Positions 1 through 8,997 of a stretch of 64,000 nt of DNA are shown here, one piece after another. Origin of the DNA: JBBIOU01 sp037443205 (GTDB lineage Bacteria > Bacteroidota > Bacteroidia > Flavobacteriales_D > UBA2798); contig JBBIOU010000002.1 in NCBI GenBank assembly GCA_037443205.1, positions 179,304-243,303 on the forward strand, read 5' to 3'. The notes beneath the pieces were generated by a model that searched no databases, had not been told where the DNA came from, and saw nothing but the letters and a program-made list of their open reading frames with translations. The position numbers and the translations under genes are program-made. Each line of letters starts with the position of its first letter. The first letter of the stretch is position 1.

Positions 1-497
1 TAATTGAACGTGATACATACAGCATAGTTAAAGAAAAAATACCCGAAGGTAAAACCATGTGTAGTTTATGTTCGCGCTTGCGCAGGGGAATATTATATGA
101 TGCAGCCAGCGAAATGGGTGTAACAAAAATTGCTTTAGGTCATCATCAAAACGATATTATTGAAACTTTTTTTCTAAACCTGTTTTTTGCCGGTAAAACT
201 GAGGCTATGCCGGCTATTTATAAAACGGATGATAAAAGACATATTGTAATTCGTCCCTTGGCTTATTGCAAAGAGAAAGATATTGCTATATATGCCCAAC
301 ACAAAGCTTTTCCGGTTATACCGTGTAATTTATGCGGCTCGCAAGAAAATTTGCAGCGCAAAAAAATAAAAGAAATGATGAGTGAATGGGAAAAAATATA
401 TCCTGATAGAAATGAGATTATTTTTACGGCATTAAAAAATATACATCCTTCACATTTATTTGATAAAAAATTGTATGATTTTAATAATTTAATGTAG
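1..497 (+). CDS. ttcA: tRNA 2-thiocytidine(32) synthetase TtcA, 3' part (5' end outside window)
   Basis: The open frame is already running at base 3, so the gene begins before the window. The visible part reads through CSLC (Met at base 57 is internal, not a start), GHHQNDIIET and CNLCGSQENLQR. In TtcA these are the two CxxC pairs that hold a [4Fe-4S] cluster and the conserved GHH block of the PP-loop ATPase. The enzyme thiolates C32 of certain tRNAs using ATP. The SGGKDS P-loop would lie upstream and cannot be checked. The gene ends five bases before the stop of the convergent DUF58 gene. TilS is the main alternative, but the CxxC pairs favour TtcA. Confidence 0.9.
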   Translation, partial: IERDTYSIVKEKIPEGKTMCSLCSRLRRGILYDAASEMGVTKIALGHHQNDIIETFFLNLFFAGKTEAMPAIYKTDDKRHIVIRPLAYCKEKDIAIYAQHKAFPVIPCNLCGSQENLQRKKIKEMMSEWEKIYPDRNEIIFTALKNIHPSHLFDKKLYDFNNLM

Positions 498-502
498 ATT
501 GA

Positions 503-1837
503 TTATATCATACCTCTGGATTTTAATTCCAAATATTTATTGATGGTATCAACTGATAATTTTTCGGGACTGGTTAGTACACATTGTATCCCTAAATTTT
601 TTAATTCGTAAACCATAAGCTTCTTTTCGAAAATAAGATTTTGAGCAATGGTTTTTGTATAAATATCTTTTAATGAATTAGCGGGGATTTGAGTTATGTT
701 TACCAACTCGCTGTTTTCAAAAAATATCACTACGAGCAAGTGTTGCTTATTTAACTTTCTTAATACAGGCAATGCTCGTTGCAGTGCATAATGACTTTCA
801 AAATTGGTAAAAAGCAAAAGCAGACTGCGGCCTTTGATGGTTTTTAAAACGGCATGATATAACAATTCATAATTGCTTTCCAGAAAATGTGTTTTTTGTT
901 TATAAAGAATTTCGAGTATGCGTTTTATTTGTGTTGAATTACTTTCTGATTTTAATCTGCTACCTATCTTATTACTAAATGTAATCAAGCCGGCACGGTC
1001 GTATTTTCTGAGAGCGATATTAGAAATTACCAGAGCTGAATTAATGGCATAATCAAGCAAAGTCATACCTGAAAAGGGCATTTGCATGGATCTGCTTTTA
1101 TCTATTATACAATATACCTGTTGCGATTTTTCATCTTCATATTGGTTAACCATTAATTCATTTTTACGACTGGTGGCTTTCCAGTTTATGCTTCTGTAAT
1201 CATCTCCCTGCACGTAGTTTTTAATTTGTTCAAATTCGTTGCTATGTCCTAATCTACGAACACGTTTGATACCTTGGGACAAGGATAATTTTGAAAACAC
1301 CTGTAATTCATATTTGCGCATTTGTATAACCGATGGATATACCGAAACTGTTTTTTTTGCGCTTATTGTTATTCTTCGTTGTATTAAATTAAGAGGGGTA
1401 GAAATGAAAATATGTATGTTTCCAAACTCATATATTCCTCTGTCAAGCGGTTTTATCAGATAGCTTAATGATTTAGTTTCTCCGGGGTTGAGCTGTGTCT
1501 TTAATTTTAAATTTCGCAACTGTAACTGATAGGGTGCTTCATCTATCACTTCTAAGAAAACCGGAATACGCATTTTACTGAACACTTTGATTTTTACGGG
1601 TTGCTCATCACCTAAGGATAATTGATTATGAACAAAACGATTGGCAAGTATGGTATTACCGCTCAAATAAAGTACTATACCATCTGCCGTAAGTAATGAA
1701 CATACAACCACCAACGCAAATCTTGCTAAAGGAAATAAATAAACATAGTTATAACTAAATACGAACAGGGTAATTACAATTGTAATTAATAAAAACAAGC
1801 GTGACTTAAGAAATATGCTTTTAATAAATTTTATCAC
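503..1837 (-). CDS. DUF58 domain protein (VWA-like, membrane anchored)
   Basis: This is a 444-residue protein. Two hydrophobic segments near the N-terminus (about 12-30 and 36-58) are followed by a beta-rich stretch. The DUF58 core then starts near residue 201 with the pattern YVQGDDYRSINWKATSR. A MIDAS-like DKSRS sits at 246-250, at the start of a von Willebrand A-type fold. In this family the protein is the usual partner of a MoxR ATPase, and the pair is thought to act as a chaperone or metal-insertion system at the membrane, though the client is unknown. The start overlaps the moxR stop by four bases (ATGA), which indicates translational coupling. It is the last gene of the minus-strand operon. 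Confidence 0.9.
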   Translation of the reverse strand: MIKFIKSIFLKSRLFLLITIVITLFVFSYNYVYLFPLARFALVVVCSLLTADGIVLYLSGNTILANRFVHNQLSLGDEQPVKIKVFSKMRIPVFLEVIDEAPYQLQLRNLKLKTQLNPGETKSLSYLIKPLDRGIYEFGNIHIFISTPLNLIQRRITISAKKTVSVYPSVIQMRKYELQVFSKLSLSQGIKRVRRLGHSNEFEQIKNYVQGDDYRSINWKATSRKNELMVNQYEDEKSQQVYCIIDKSRSMQMPFSGMTLLDYAINSALVISNIALRKYDRAGLITFSNKIGSRLKSESNSTQIKRILEILYKQKTHFLESNYELLYHAVLKTIKGRSLLLLFTNFESHYALQRALPVLRKLNKQHLLVVIFFENSELVNITQIPANSLKDIYTKTIAQNLIFEKKLMVYELKNLGIQCVLTSPEKLSVDTINKYLELKSRGMI

Positions 1838-2850
1838 CTGGGTACTTGTGTTTTTTGAATAATTTCAAAGATTACGTCTTCAGGTTTTAATCCTTCCATT
1901 TCTGCTTCGGGGGTAAGTATAATACGGTGATTTAAAACAAATGGTGCAAGGTATTGTATATCATCAGGCAAAATAAAATCTCTGCCCTTAATTGCTGCTA
2001 GCGCCTTTGCAGATTTAATCATAGCCAGCGATGCACGTGGTGACGCTCCCAGATAAAGCTTACCATGCTCACGCGTACTGTAAACAATTTCGGCAATGTA
2101 TTTAACTAATTGTTCTTCTATTTTAACTCTTTTAACGCATTCCTGCAGCTCATTTAATAATTCGGGTGTAAACACCGGCTGTATTTCTTCGAGTGATGGT
2201 GTTTTTATTTCATCTTTATATCGAAGTAAAATTTGTTGTTCTTCGGTTAAAGTAGGGTAATTTAATTTAATTCTGAATATAAAGCGATCCAGTTGTGCTT
2301 CGGGCAAACGGTATGTTCCTTCTTGTTCTATGGGGTTTTGGGTTGCCAACACTAAAAATGGATATTGCATAATGTAAGTTTGTCCGTCATAGGTGGCTTG
2401 TCTTTCTTCCATCACTTCAAAAAGTGCTGCCTGAGTTTTGGCAGGTGCTCTGTTTATCTCGTCTATCAAAACTATGTTGGCAAAAACCGGCCCTTTTCTG
2501 AAAACAAATTCACCATCTTTTTGATTATACACTGATGTTCCGATTACGTCTGAAGGCATTAAATCAGGTGTAAATTGTATTCTGGAAAATTTTACCGAAA
2601 AAGTTTGTGCCAGTAATTTTGCAGTTAATGTTTTGGCAATACCCGGCACTCCTTCTAATAAAATGTGCCCGTTTGCCAGCATTCCGACTAATAACAAATC
2701 TATCATATCGTCTTGTCCGATCAGGTATTTTTTTATCTCCAAACGTGTCGCATGGATGGCATCGGTTATTTTTTTTACATTCTCTGCCGATTGATTTAGC
2801 AGTGGATTAATAATATTTCCGTCCGGATTTTGATTGATGTTTTCTTCCAT
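1834..2850 (-). CDS. MoxR family AAA+ ATPase
   Basis: The 338-residue protein has Walker A GVPGIAKT at 67-74, Walker B VLIDEINRA around 127-135, and the sensor/arginine-finger block NPIEQEGTYRLPEAQLDRF near 170-190. The C-terminal lid keeps the family motif TREHGKLYLGASPRAS. MoxR ATPases act with VWA proteins to remodel or activate clients, and the DUF58 protein immediately downstream is the expected partner. The length is normal for the family. The gene lies seven bases after the DUF4350 gene, clearly in one transcript. Confidence 0.95.
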   Translation of the reverse strand: MEENINQNPDGNIINPLLNQSAENVKKITDAIHATRLEIKKYLIGQDDMIDLLLVGMLANGHILLEGVPGIAKTLTAKLLAQTFSVKFSRIQFTPDLMPSDVIGTSVYNQKDGEFVFRKGPVFANIVLIDEINRAPAKTQAALFEVMEERQATYDGQTYIMQYPFLVLATQNPIEQEGTYRLPEAQLDRFIFRIKLNYPTLTEEQQILLRYKDEIKTPSLEEIQPVFTPELLNELQECVKRVKIEEQLVKYIAEIVYSTREHGKLYLGASPRASLAMIKSAKALAAIKGRDFILPDDIQYLAPFVLNHRIILTPEAEMEGLKPEDVIFEIIQKTQVPR

Positions 2851-2856
2851 ATTATT

Positions 2857-4206
2857 TTAATTACAGTTATTGTAAAAATATTCCAGTTGTTGATGCAAGT
2901 TTATAAGTTCTTCACGGGATGTATGACTTATATTTTGCATCTTTTCAAATGTTGTGTGTAAGGTAAAAATTTTTTCTTTATCAACGCCCGATTTTCTGGC
3001 TAATATTTCGAGTATTACAGGATTATTATCGGTTATACTTAAAAAATATTTTTCGCGTATGTAATGGAGCCAGATTTTTCGCATTTGTAAGGCAATGCTT
3101 TTGTGTTTGTGTTGTTGCAGGTATATACCACTTAATATTTGGGCAAATTCTACCGAGGTATTTTTTTTCTCTTCAACCGGGGGTATAATACTTTGTTTAC
3201 GCTTACTGCGAAACAACAAATACAAAGCAACCGCTGACAGCATTGTATAAAAAGCCCATCGTAAGGGCGGGTTTCTTAAAATAAATTGCAATGGGCTTTC
3301 TTTAATTTTATTTATCGTTTGTTTATCCTGGTTGATTATTTCGAGAGCCGCATATTTATCCCATATAATATTTCCATCGGGTAAATGAGATAATAACTTT
3401 TCGGCATGTTGTACATTGCGTTCTTTAAGCATCGAAATGTTGGTAAAACAAAGCGGAACGCTATGAAAATAAAATGCTCCTTTGCCATAAGGAATTTTTA
3501 TAAAAACCGGATGTTTGTTTTCGTTTATTTCGAGAACTTTATATTCTTTTTGCGCTGACAACAACCCGGTTATACTGTCTTCTAACGGAGCGACAGTATC
3601 TATATATTCCTTTACTTCTACTTCTTCATCTGTATTTAATTCTAAACTATCAAAATACCACCAATCGGTTAATGATATTATTCCGTTATAATAGTATCGA
3701 AATTTATAATGAGTTTCCTGAACTAAATTTGTGTCGGTAAAATTTAATTCGGTTTTAAAGTGCAGGTTATGACTTATTTCCAACGAAACATCCGATATTA
3801 TATCGCTTAAATCGTATGGCAAAGTTTCTGCGGCAACAAATGCAAAATTGCCTTCTTCAACAAATTCTTTTATATTGCTGCAATTATCATAAGGTAAATA
3901 AAGGTCTTTACAAACCGTAACGTATATTGCAGGGATATTGCTTTTATTGACAGGCTTTTCTAATTTGTTAGTAATCTCATTAAATTTTAGCTTTTTGTCG
4001 ATTGTATATTTTTTCAGTAATTCGTAAAAAAGATACGTGTCGTATGGTGATTTGCCTTGGGGGCTGTATTTTTCTTTCCAGTTTATTGTTTTTTTAGGTA
4101 TTACTTTATTTTTTTTATATGCTTCTATATCAGATAAAAAATAGAATAAAAAAAGAGCAATAAAAATTATTGCAACAAATCCATATATCAGTTTTTTATT
4201 ATTCAA
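2857..4206 (-). CDS. DUF4350 domain-containing membrane protein
   Basis: This 449-residue protein has an N-terminal membrane segment (about 7-24), then a large presumably extracytoplasmic part containing KSPYDTYLFYELLKKY and IPYGKGAFYFHSVPLCFTN, and a second membrane segment at 316-333. A soluble C-terminal helical tail follows. The ThuA-like DUF4350 region and this topology match proteins found between DUF4129 and MoxR genes in Bacteroidota. Function is unknown. A role with the MoxR/DUF58 pair is inferred only from gene order. It starts two bases from the preceding stop. Confidence 0.8.
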   Translation of the reverse strand: MNNKKLIYGFVAIIFIALFLFYFLSDIEAYKKNKVIPKKTINWKEKYSPQGKSPYDTYLFYELLKKYTIDKKLKFNEITNKLEKPVNKSNIPAIYVTVCKDLYLPYDNCSNIKEFVEEGNFAFVAAETLPYDLSDIISDVSLEISHNLHFKTELNFTDTNLVQETHYKFRYYYNGIISLTDWWYFDSLELNTDEEVEVKEYIDTVAPLEDSITGLLSAQKEYKVLEINENKHPVFIKIPYGKGAFYFHSVPLCFTNISMLKERNVQHAEKLLSHLPDGNIIWDKYAALEIINQDKQTINKIKESPLQFILRNPPLRWAFYTMLSAVALYLLFRSKRKQSIIPPVEEKKNTSVEFAQILSGIYLQQHKHKSIALQMRKIWLHYIREKYFLSITDNNPVILEILARKSGVDKEKIFTLHTTFEKMQNISHTSREELINLHQQLEYFYNNCN

Positions 4207-4207
4207 T

Positions 4208-4984
4208 TTATTTTTCTATTTTTTGCAGATAATTTTTAAACAAAGGTTCAACTATGTAAAATTCGTTTTCATTAAGCTGGCGTTTGCCATACCAAATCAT
4301 TTCAAACAAATTTACACAGGTATGAAAAGTTGAAAAGTGAGCATTGTTTTGCATTTCCCGTAGGTATTGGGTATTGGTTTTTTTCTTGTCCCATGTAATC
4401 AATTCCTTTTCTTTAAGTAGTTTAATAATAAAAACAAAATAAATTCTGACTGCCAAGCGGTAATCTTTTTCGGCCATGGCTTTAGCAAGCATTTGTTCAA
4501 GTTCTGATTGGGTTTTTTCTATGCTGTCTTGTAAATTTTCTTCGTCTGTTTTTTGAATAATTTTTGGGTTGCCGGTTTTTTTATTATACAACCATATCCA
4601 AAGCAATACACCAATTATGATGACACTCAATAAAATTAATAAAACTGTACTTAGCCATGGCGGAATGGAGATGGGTTTGCGGGTTGTTTGTTTATTCTGC
4701 ATCTCAGTATTTCGCTGCGAATACTTACCCAATCCTTTTTGATTATTAGATTTTTTTTTATCTAAGTTTTTATCACTTTGATTGGGTTTTGATTTTATGG
4801 TTTCATCGTCTTCAAAATTTTTTGTCCAGTCTTCAGCAATATTCTTTTCATCATAACTTAAATCGCGTTTAAGTTCTTTCCATTTTTCACGATCTAATTT
4901 TTTTATGGGTAATGACTGTGAACAAACACCCATTGCGGCAAGCAAGAAAAGCACTACAATCAAATGAAATTTCAGGTTATTCAT
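4208..4984 (-). CDS. DUF4129 domain-containing protein
   Basis: I place the start at the ATG at 4984, giving 258 residues. From there a clear signal peptide follows (MNNLKFHLIVVLFLLAAMGV), whereas the upstream in-frame ATG at 5023 lies inside the preceding gene and would bury the signal. A low-complexity Lys/Asn/Gln linker leads to a membrane segment near residues 110-132. The C-terminal cytoplasmic domain has RLAVRIYFVFIIKLL and the MIWYGKRQL block typical of DUF4129. In related clusters this domain accompanies DUF58 and MoxR. It overlaps the SpoIIM-type gene by eight bases. Confidence 0.75.
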   Translation of the reverse strand: MNNLKFHLIVVLFLLAAMGVCSQSLPIKKLDREKWKELKRDLSYDEKNIAEDWTKNFEDDETIKSKPNQSDKNLDKKKSNNQKGLGKYSQRNTEMQNKQTTRKPISIPPWLSTVLLILLSVIIIGVLLWIWLYNKKTGNPKIIQKTDEENLQDSIEKTQSELEQMLAKAMAEKDYRLAVRIYFVFIIKLLKEKELITWDKKKTNTQYLREMQNNAHFSTFHTCVNLFEMIWYGKRQLNENEFYIVEPLFKNYLQKIEK

Positions 4985-6848
4985 AATCGCTTTCTTGTTC
5001 GTGTGTTTTATTGGTTTTGCCAAATATTTTTAGTTTTTCAAATAAGCCAGTGGCATATTTTTTTTCATGTTCACTATACCAGGTTAGAGCATAAGCAAAA
5101 ACAATAAGCGGTATTGACAAATGAATAAAAAGAATGTTTTGCAGTGCAAGCAAACTATTACTAATAAGTTCAAAATTATCCGCTTCAATAATTGTTATCC
5201 ATTTTATAGATTCAAAAGCATAATATTGTACAGGAGCATCTGTTAAAAAAAACAATAATATCAATATGCCTGTTAAGGCAAAAAACAGGGCAAAATTATT
5301 AGCCCAGTTTGTAAAAGAGAAACCAACTGATTCAATTAAAGATCTATAATGTCCGGCTGCCAGAGGATATATTAATGGCAATAGCAAGGGCAAAACTATG
5401 ATTAGTATAATCAAATAAGACATACTAAAATAAACCGATAAAAAATATACAATAAATACGACAGGCCATGCAAAAAATACATTGGTAAAATATTTTTTAT
5501 AAAAATGTTTTTGATTTGACTTATAATTAACCAAAGTAGCCATATATGCAGCATTGAGTGAAAACGCGAAAGTATTCATTAAAAAAACATCCCACGAAAA
5601 ATTATCGGTGCAGGAAAAAATTAATTTTAAAATACGATAAAATGGTAATTGATAACTGACATAATATTTGTTTTGAAAAAATGTATATGCTGCAATAATT
5701 AACGATAACGGAATAAAAGTCAGCCACAAGGGTTTTGCGAATCGTGGATATAACTTTCTGAATAAAAAAAAGGCATCTGCAAATACTTCATTCATCGGTC
5801 TTATTTTATTTAACTCGATTTCTTTTTGTGGCAACGAAGGTGCTTTTTCTTTAATTAAAATAATTGACGGGTTTTTCCGAACTACTATTTGCGGGTAAAT
5901 TATAAAATAAATTATCATAATAGCCAGGGATGAAAATATTATGAGTAATTTTAGTGCAACGGGCATATCGCTGTATCGGCTAACCCAACTTTCAATGATG
6001 GCAGCAAACAATATAAACGGAAACAAGCCCAGCATAATCTTAATACCTCTTTTTGCAGCGATTTGTAAAGAGTGTATTCTGCTCCAGGTATCCGGAAACA
6101 TCAGGCCACTGCCTAACGTAAGACCGGCTGCTCCGGCAATGATAATGGAACAAATTTCGAATGCACCATGAAGCCAAATTACACTAAAGGAAGTAAATAA
6201 TAATGCCTTTGCAGTAGCTAAGCCGGTTTGTAGGCCTTTAAAATAAAAATACGACTGAAAGGTGCCAATTATAATACCATTATATACCAAAATAAATACG
6301 GTGCCTATGCCGAGCAATATGCCTAATGCAAAAGTTATAAAAGCTATTTGAATGTTATTGAAAAAAATCTGCAGAAACATGGGCAACTCACTTTGTTGTT
6401 GATATACCGCCATAGGATTTCCGTTTTCAATATATTCATTAGTCTTTTCTATATAATAATCTCCTAAGATTAAATTGGCAAATGACAAATCATCAGCTGT
6501 TGAAAACACTCCTGCCAAGGCAGCAATCACAAAAATTAAAAATGAATACAGAATATGTTTGCGTGCTCTGTATAATTCCAGAGGCAAACTTATTGTCCAA
6601 AATCTAAAAAACTGACGAAATGATTGTTTTTGTAGTTTATATAATCCTGTAAATACTTTTTGTGCCAGATAATTTAAATATACTCTAACCGAGCGCTTGG
6701 GATAATATGTTCTGGCGTATGAAAGGTCTTCGGTTATTTCAATAAATAATTTACCTAACTCATCGGGATTGGTATTTTTTTCGCGGTAGAGTTTTTCAAA
6801 ACGTTTCCACTTATCTTTATTTTGTTCTATGAACTTTATTTCTTTCAT
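4977..6848 (-). CDS. SpoIIM/DUF95 family membrane protein with extra C-terminal membrane domain
   Basis: The 623-residue protein begins with a cytoplasmic helical region (1-95). A SpoIIM-like (DUF95) membrane domain follows at about 100-330, including FFNNIQIAFITFALGILLG and LWLHGAFE-type residues (here IWLHGAFEICSIIIAGAAG). Ordinary Bacteroidota SpoIIM proteins are about 320-330 residues. Here a further multi-span membrane domain (about 350-600) follows a short hydrophilic linker. The C-terminal half resembles the separate multi-pass membrane proteins often encoded between SpoIIM and DUF4129 genes, so a fusion is likely. It is the first gene of the operon. The RDD-family gene that usually precedes it is absent. 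Confidence 0.75.
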   Translation of the reverse strand: MKEIKFIEQNKDKWKRFEKLYREKNTNPDELGKLFIEITEDLSYARTYYPKRSVRVYLNYLAQKVFTGLYKLQKQSFRQFFRFWTISLPLELYRARKHILYSFLIFVIAALAGVFSTADDLSFANLILGDYYIEKTNEYIENGNPMAVYQQQSELPMFLQIFFNNIQIAFITFALGILLGIGTVFILVYNGIIIGTFQSYFYFKGLQTGLATAKALLFTSFSVIWLHGAFEICSIIIAGAAGLTLGSGLMFPDTWSRIHSLQIAAKRGIKIMLGLFPFILFAAIIESWVSRYSDMPVALKLLIIFSSLAIMIIYFIIYPQIVVRKNPSIILIKEKAPSLPQKEIELNKIRPMNEVFADAFFLFRKLYPRFAKPLWLTFIPLSLIIAAYTFFQNKYYVSYQLPFYRILKLIFSCTDNFSWDVFLMNTFAFSLNAAYMATLVNYKSNQKHFYKKYFTNVFFAWPVVFIVYFLSVYFSMSYLIILIIVLPLLLPLIYPLAAGHYRSLIESVGFSFTNWANNFALFFALTGILILLFFLTDAPVQYYAFESIKWITIIEADNFELISNSLLALQNILFIHLSIPLIVFAYALTWYSEHEKKYATGLFEKLKIFGKTNKTHEQESDYE

Positions 6849-6870
6849 TGCTTAGCCTAAAATAAATATT

Positions 6871-6898
6871 TTAGCTTAAAATAAAGGTTTTAAACTAA
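6871..6898 (-). terminator. Probable weak terminator after the DUF4412 gene
   Basis: The arms TTAGCTTAAAA and TTTTAAACTAA pair with one G-U/mismatch around a six-base loop. On the minus strand the stem is followed by an AT-rich tail. It lies between the end of the DUF4412 gene and the start of the SpoIIM-type gene. A second perfect 8-2-8 palindrome (CTAAAATA-AA-TATTTTAG, 6857-6874) overlaps it, so an operator role for the downstream operon is also possible. Confidence 0.4.
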
Positions 6899-6928
6899 GC
6901 AATAATAAAGAAAAAAACTAAAAAAAGA

Positions 6929-7570
6929 TTATTTTTCGAATTTACTGTATCCCTTTGGAATTTCGAATAAACTATTATCTAATGTTTGCTCTTTGATAGA
7001 AGTAACTTTTAATAAAGATAAAAGCGTACCGTCTAATTTTTTTTCTTCACCAATCATCGGGAATACGTTGCCTACATCGGGTATTTTTAAAAAATAAACC
7101 GAAGTTTTATCCATGCGATTCATGGTTTTTAACATAGGTAACAAAAAAGTAAAATTATCACCACCTACCCAATAGGTTATAACCCTCGACTCGTCTTTAC
7201 AGGTAACTTTTATTTCGCTGCATTTGTATCCTTGAATATCTTTGGTATTGCCTGTTTTTTTTACCTCAACCGCAACGTCTTTAGGTATTCGGTTATTAGG
7301 CACATCCATATATAATTTTCTGTCGGGGCTTAATCCAATTACTTTATTGGCTGTGGTGTTAACCAGCATAATACCTTGCAGTGTTCCATCGCTTCCATAA
7401 TCTTCTATTCTGATTTTATCGTCTTTGATGAAATATTTATATTTCATTTGCGAAGAGCCTGCTTTACGATCAAACTCAATAACTCCTTCAAAGGGAGTCT
7501 TTGATTGAAACGGAACAAACTGTAAAAACAAAGTTGTGAGTAAAATAAATGAAGCTATTTTTTTTGTCAT
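6929..7570 (-). CDS. DUF4412 domain-containing secreted protein
   Basis: This is a 213-residue protein with an N-terminal signal sequence (1-23). The mature part is beta-rich: FEGVIEFDRKAG, KYKYFIKDDKIRIEDYG, MLVNTTANKVIGLSPDRKLYMDVPNN. This is the pattern of the DUF4412 family, which has a LolA/LolB-like half-barrel appearance, found in the periplasm of Bacteroidota. No biochemical role is established. It stands alone, with its own TAnnTTTG promoter 17 bases ahead of the ATG. Confidence 0.7.
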   Translation of the reverse strand: MTKKIASFILLTTLFLQFVPFQSKTPFEGVIEFDRKAGSSQMKYKYFIKDDKIRIEDYGSDGTLQGIMLVNTTANKVIGLSPDRKLYMDVPNNRIPKDVAVEVKKTGNTKDIQGYKCSEIKVTCKDESRVITYWVGGDNFTFLLPMLKTMNRMDKTSVYFLKIPDVGNVFPMIGEEKKLDGTLLSLLKVTSIKEQTLDNSLFEIPKGYSKFEK

Positions 7571-7587
7571 AAAATTTACATTTGTAT

Positions 7588-7595
7588 CAAAGTTA
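7588..7595 (-). promoter_or_regulatory. -7 promoter element of the DUF4412 gene
   Basis: TAACTTTG on the minus strand matches the Bacteroidota -7 consensus TAnnTTTG exactly and lies 17 bases before the ATG. Confidence 0.5.
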
Positions 7596-7627
7596 CAAAA
7601 TATATTTTAACAAATTTTGTTCCGAAA

Positions 7628-7993
7628 ATGTCAGACATCCATGAAACAGGTAAAATAGGCGAGCAAAAAGCGTGCAAATTGCTTGAAAATAAAGGTTATC
7701 ATATTGTAAAAACGAACTGGCGCTTTGGTTCTTTAGAAATAGATATTATTGCCGAAAATGATGAATATATTGTTTTTGTTGAGGTAAAAACCCGTTCGAG
7801 TAATCGTTTTGGCGAACCGGCAGTATTTGTAAACAAAACCAAGCAAAAACAACTGATAAAAGCAGCTCAGGCCTATATTGAAAGAAATAAAATTGATAAA
7901 GAAGCACGTTTTGACATTATATCCGTTTTAACAGGCTCTCAAACATTCTCCTTGCAACATATAGAATCTGCCTTTTATCCGGGCATAAAATAA
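7628..7993 (+). CDS. YraN family protein (UPF0102, putative endonuclease)
   Basis: The 121-residue protein has the full family signature: GKIGEQKACKLLENKGY near the N-terminus, then LEIDIIAEND and VFVEVKTRSSNRFGEP (D39, E52, K54). This D...ExK arrangement is that of the restriction-endonuclease-like/Holliday-junction resolvase fold, although activity has rarely been shown. It is complete, normal in length, and transcribed divergently from the DUF4412 gene. A strong hairpin follows its stop codon. Confidence 0.9.
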   Translation: MSDIHETGKIGEQKACKLLENKGYHIVKTNWRFGSLEIDIIAENDEYIVFVEVKTRSSNRFGEPAVFVNKTKQKQLIKAAQAYIERNKIDKEARFDIISVLTGSQTFSLQHIESAFYPGIK

Positions 7994-7996
7994 TAA

Positions 7997-8045
7997 GCCC
8001 GCCCCCCGTAAATTGATAATTACCTGTTGAGGCGGGCAATTTTTT
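7997..8045. terminator. Intrinsic terminator between convergent genes
   Basis: GCCCGCC (7997-8003) pairs perfectly with GGCGGGC (8031-8037), followed by AATTTTTTG. On the opposite strand the stem is followed by TTATTATTTT, so it can serve both yraN and the convergent yceI gene. Confidence 0.8.
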
Positions 8046-8112
8046 GATAACCCTAAATGCCATCTTCATACACTCGCTCCCGCCTGCTGCGGTGATGCAA
8101 GATTGCAATAAA

Positions 8113-8769
8113 TTATAGTTGTTTATCTGCTTTTAATATCACTTTAAATGTTATATCATCACTAATAACCATGTCGCCCACAGCCCCCGATATTCCGGAG
8201 CCATATTTAATATCCCAGTTAGTACGGTTGATAGTAAATTCAGCTTGTGCCATAAGTTTATCGCCCGTAGTTTGAATAGTTGCCGGAAACTCAATGTTTT
8301 TAGTAATTCCTTTAATGGTAAGATTACCGCTAATTTTATAGGTGCCGTCTGCGTTTTTTTCGGCTGCAGTAATTTCGAAGGTGCTCAGCGGGAATTTTTC
8401 TACATCAAAGAAATCGGCCGACATTAAATGCCCCTCTAATTGTGAGGCTTTTTCCGGGTCTATGTTTTCACCGGTTTCTTTAATAGTCTTCATGTCAATT
8501 TCAAATTTCCCGGCTGAAAGTTTATCTGCTTCCATACTGAGGCTACCCGAGCTGATGGTAATAAGCCCACTATGGCCGTAGGCAAGTTTTTTACCATGCC
8601 AGTGGAGTTCGCTCTCAGAAGTATTTACCCGGTAAGTTATACTATGTTCACTTGCCTGGGCCGATTCTTTTTTTTCGCCTGCCTCTACCGCATCGCTGCT
8701 ACACGAGACAAATAATAAACCGCTAAGTGCGGCTATTATCATCATTTTGTTTATCGTTTTAGTTTTCAT
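8113..8769 (-). CDS. YceI family lipoprotein
   Basis: The 218-residue protein starts with a lipoprotein signal peptide with lipobox LFVSC (Cys23), so it is likely membrane-tethered in the periplasm. The mature part follows the YceI lipocalin-like pattern: SELHWHGKKLAYGHSGLI, HLMSADFFDVEKFPLSTFEI, GNLTIKGITKNIEFPATI and a final FTINRTNWDIKYGS. YceI proteins bind long isoprenoid or fatty lipids in a beta-barrel. A second, cytoplasmic YceI is encoded at 27.8 kb. This one stands alone. Confidence 0.9.
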   Translation of the reverse strand: MKTKTINKMMIIAALSGLLFVSCSSDAVEAGEKKESAQASEHSITYRVNTSESELHWHGKKLAYGHSGLITISSGSLSMEADKLSAGKFEIDMKTIKETGENIDPEKASQLEGHLMSADFFDVEKFPLSTFEITAAEKNADGTYKISGNLTIKGITKNIEFPATIQTTGDKLMAQAEFTINRTNWDIKYGSGISGAVGDMVISDDITFKVILKADKQL

Positions 8770-8929
8770 ATGCTTAAATTTTATGCAAATCTATAAAAAC
8801 TATTGTATATACAAATAATGTTATAACATCTATTTAATTTTTATTCTTTTTTAACATATTTTAGGACTGCATTTGCAACAAAGGCACAGTTTATGAGTTT
8901 ATTAAATTAGTTCATGCTTATTGGTTTTG

Positions 8930-8971
8930 CAAAACCCCGATATACTTGTTATTATGGTTGTCGGGGTTTTG
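8930..8971 (+). terminator. Orphan strong hairpin in a divergent intergenic region
   Basis: CAAAACCCCGA (8930-8940) and TCGGGGTTTTG (8961-8971) pair over 11 perfect base pairs and are followed by a T-rich tract. The flanking genes diverge, so it terminates neither. It may end an unannotated short RNA made from about 8770-8930, or be a palindromic operator, since a TAnnTTTG element begins at the next base. Confidence 0.5.
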
Positions 8972-8979
8972 TATTTTTG
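8972..8979 (+). promoter_or_regulatory. -7 promoter element of the 8998 gene
   Basis: TATTTTTG matches TAnnTTTG and lies 18 bases before the start codon at 8998, immediately after the hairpin. No good -33 TTTG is seen at the usual distance. Confidence 0.4.
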
Positions 8980-8997
8980 AATTAATCATTTTTAACT

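Noticed and set aside
4977..6848. Evidence for endospore formation from the SpoIIM-like gene
   Set aside because: SpoIIM/DUF95 homologs are common in non-sporulating Bacteroidota beside MoxR and DUF58 genes.
7917..8108. A 63-codon minus-strand open frame between yraN and yceI
   Set aside because: It overlaps the strong bidirectional terminator and the end of yraN, and shows no motif.
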